A stretch of DNA of 8,259 bases from an uncultured Prevotella sp. (GTDB taxonomy: Bacteria > Bacteroidota > Bacteroidia > Bacteroidales > Bacteroidaceae): assembly GCA_934219025.1 (NCBI GenBank), contig CAKQDG010000097.1, positions 1 through 8,259 of the forward strand, in the 5' to 3' direction. A program made the position numbers and the translations under genes. The notes beneath the pieces were generated by a model that did no database searches, was not told where the DNA came from, and saw only the letters and a program-made list of their open reading frames with translations. Below are positions 7,069 to 8,259 of the stretch, piece by piece (the stretch's first letter is position 1; the number at the start of each line of letters is the position of its first letter).

Positions 7069-8259
7069 GGAAATAAAAGCTGACCTTAATAAAGCCGGCG
7101 GCGTTTACCTCGCTTATCCTGAGGTTAGCGGAAAACTGACACCTGCTCCTAAGGGATACAAACCTTTCTATATAAGTCATTATGGCAGACACGGTTCAAG
7201 GTATCTCCTTGGCGACGGTGACTTTGAACTGACTATCGGTCTGCTGCAGAAAGCTGAAGACAATGGCTGTCTGACGGAATTCGGTAAGGACGTTCTGAAA
7301 AGGCTACGCATTACTTTCAAGGAGACAGAGGGACGCGGAGGAGACTTGACACCACTCGGAGCCCGTCAGCATAAGGGCATTGCCGAAAGAATGGCGAAGA
7401 ATTTTCCTGAGGTTTTTAAGGGGGAAAGGAATGTGGACGCACGCTCTACCGTCGTTTACCGCTGCGCCATGAGTATGGCGGCTTTCTGCGACGGACTGAA
7501 AGGTGTGTTCCCGAACCTTGATATAAAGTACGAGATGAACCAAAAGAATATGGCTTATCTTAACTATCATACTGACAAGTCTAACCGCTTTACTAACGGA
7601 GAGACTGGACCATGGGTTGAGGAATACAGAAAGTTTGAAACTGAGCATGTAAAACCGGAACGCATGGTAAACGCCCTGTTCTGCAACAAGGATTTTATCC
7701 GCTGCCAAGTTAATCCGGAAAAGCTGATGTGGGCTTTCTACTGGATTGCCGTTGACATGCAGGACATTGAGACGAAACAATCGTTCTATGACGTGTTTAC
7801 GCCACAGGAACTCTTTGACCTCTGGCAATGCGTAAACTACAGGTTTTATATCGGCAACGCAAACCCGGAGATGAGCAACGGACTGGTGATGGCTAATGCC
7901 TCTACTCTCGTGGAAAACATTATAGAATGTGCCGACAAGGCGATCAGCGACAACAGTATGGCTGCCGACTTGAGATTCGGACACGACGGGAATGTCATCC
8001 CTCTGCTCGCACTGATGCAGATTGACGGATTTGACGCTTCTGTAAGGAAACCGGAGGAGGTATACAAATACTGGTCTGACTTTAAGGCTACGCCGATGGC
8101 ATCGAATGTGCAAATTGTATTCTTCAGAAACAATAAAGGTGATGTTATCATAAAAATCCTGCACAACGAGAAAGAGGCACATATCCCGGTAAAGACCGAT
8201 TCATGGCCTTACTACAAATGGAATGATGTGAAAGAATACTACATCAACAGACTTAAAGA
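6989..8259 (+). CDS. exported histidine acid phosphatase (phytase-like superfamily), 3' end beyond the window
   Basis: This open frame runs to the window edge, with 423 codons visible and no stop. It belongs to the histidine acid phosphatases, which hydrolyse phosphate monoesters through a phosphohistidine intermediate. The catalytic RHGSRY motif is at residues 67-72, with His68 the likely nucleophile. DLTPLGARQH (119-128) and VDARSTVVYRCAMSMAAF (149-166) match the conserved phosphate-pocket helices, and His332-Asp333 (GHDGNVIPLLALM) is the usual proton-donor HD pair. The N-terminus MISLRHIALSAAFAFIACG is a short signal peptide. It could be cleaved before Cys18 as a lipoprotein, or after TNA as a secreted protein. 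ATG 6989 is the first in-frame Met downstream of the apparent junction, but no Shine-Dalgarno sequence precedes it and the original start may have been a few codons earlier. It overlaps the SusD frame by 80 bases. Relatives in gut Bacteroidota include MINPP-type phytases, but those carry HAE rather than HD, so the substrate is open. Confidence 0.88.
   Translation, partial: MISLRHIALSAAFAFIACGTNAQTSFEEIKADLNKAGGVYLAYPEVSGKLTPAPKGYKPFYISHYGRHGSRYLLGDGDFELTIGLLQKAEDNGCLTEFGKDVLKRLRITFKETEGRGGDLTPLGARQHKGIAERMAKNFPEVFKGERNVDARSTVVYRCAMSMAAFCDGLKGVFPNLDIKYEMNQKNMAYLNYHTDKSNRFTNGETGPWVEEYRKFETEHVKPERMVNALFCNKDFIRCQVNPEKLMWAFYWIAVDMQDIETKQSFYDVFTPQELFDLWQCVNYRFYIGNANPEMSNGLVMANASTLVENIIECADKAISDNSMAADLRFGHDGNVIPLLALMQIDGFDASVRKPEEVYKYWSDFKATPMASNVQIVFFRNNKGDVIIKILHNEKEAHIPVKTDSWPYYKWNDVKEYYINRLK

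Noticed and set aside
7304..8182. Long minus-strand open frame of 292 codons
   Set aside because: It lies opposite the phosphatase frame, which has clear catalytic motifs. The minus-strand product shows no recognisable domain or export signal and is best read as a shadow of coding bias.

Overview
The window looks like chromosomal DNA from a Bacteroidota bacterium, most likely of the Prevotella/Bacteroides type. The reasons are a complete FecI-FecR-SusC-SusD cassette, a promoter-like match to the Bacteroides consensus (TTTG, then TAnnTTTG), AT-rich leaders with weak or absent Shine-Dalgarno sequences, and Bacteroidota-style signal peptides. The genus is inference.

Layout, all on the + strand. 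Positions 1-114 hold a probable promoter and a doubtful 26-codon hydrophobic ORF. Positions 115-759 encode an ECF sigma factor. Positions 901-1908 encode a FecR-type membrane anti-sigma factor. After a 151-base AT-rich leader with a small hairpin come a SusC-type TonB-dependent transporter with an N-terminal STN signalling domain (2060-5308) and, 23 bases later, a SusD-type lipoprotein (5332-7068). The last gene, a histidine acid phosphatase (6989 to the window edge, 3' end missing), starts inside the end of the SusD frame.

How they work together (inference from family knowledge): substrate binding at the SusC/SusD outer-membrane pair is sensed through the STN domain. This is relayed through FecR across the inner membrane and frees the sigma factor to transcribe the transport genes. 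The adjacent exported phosphatase suggests that the imported nutrient is a phosphate ester, or that phosphate is stripped from the ligand. No glycoside hydrolase is seen here.

The most unusual point is the SusD/phosphatase junction. The SusD protein follows its family up to the near-terminal LFPIPA motif at residues 542-547. The expected short ending is absent, and the frame runs out of register through the phosphatase signal-peptide region, adding an abnormal cysteine-rich tail and an 80-base overlap. A deletion fusing the two genes, or an assembly error, explains this best. I found no evidence of a wholly new system, CRISPR array, tRNA, rRNA or insertion sequence.
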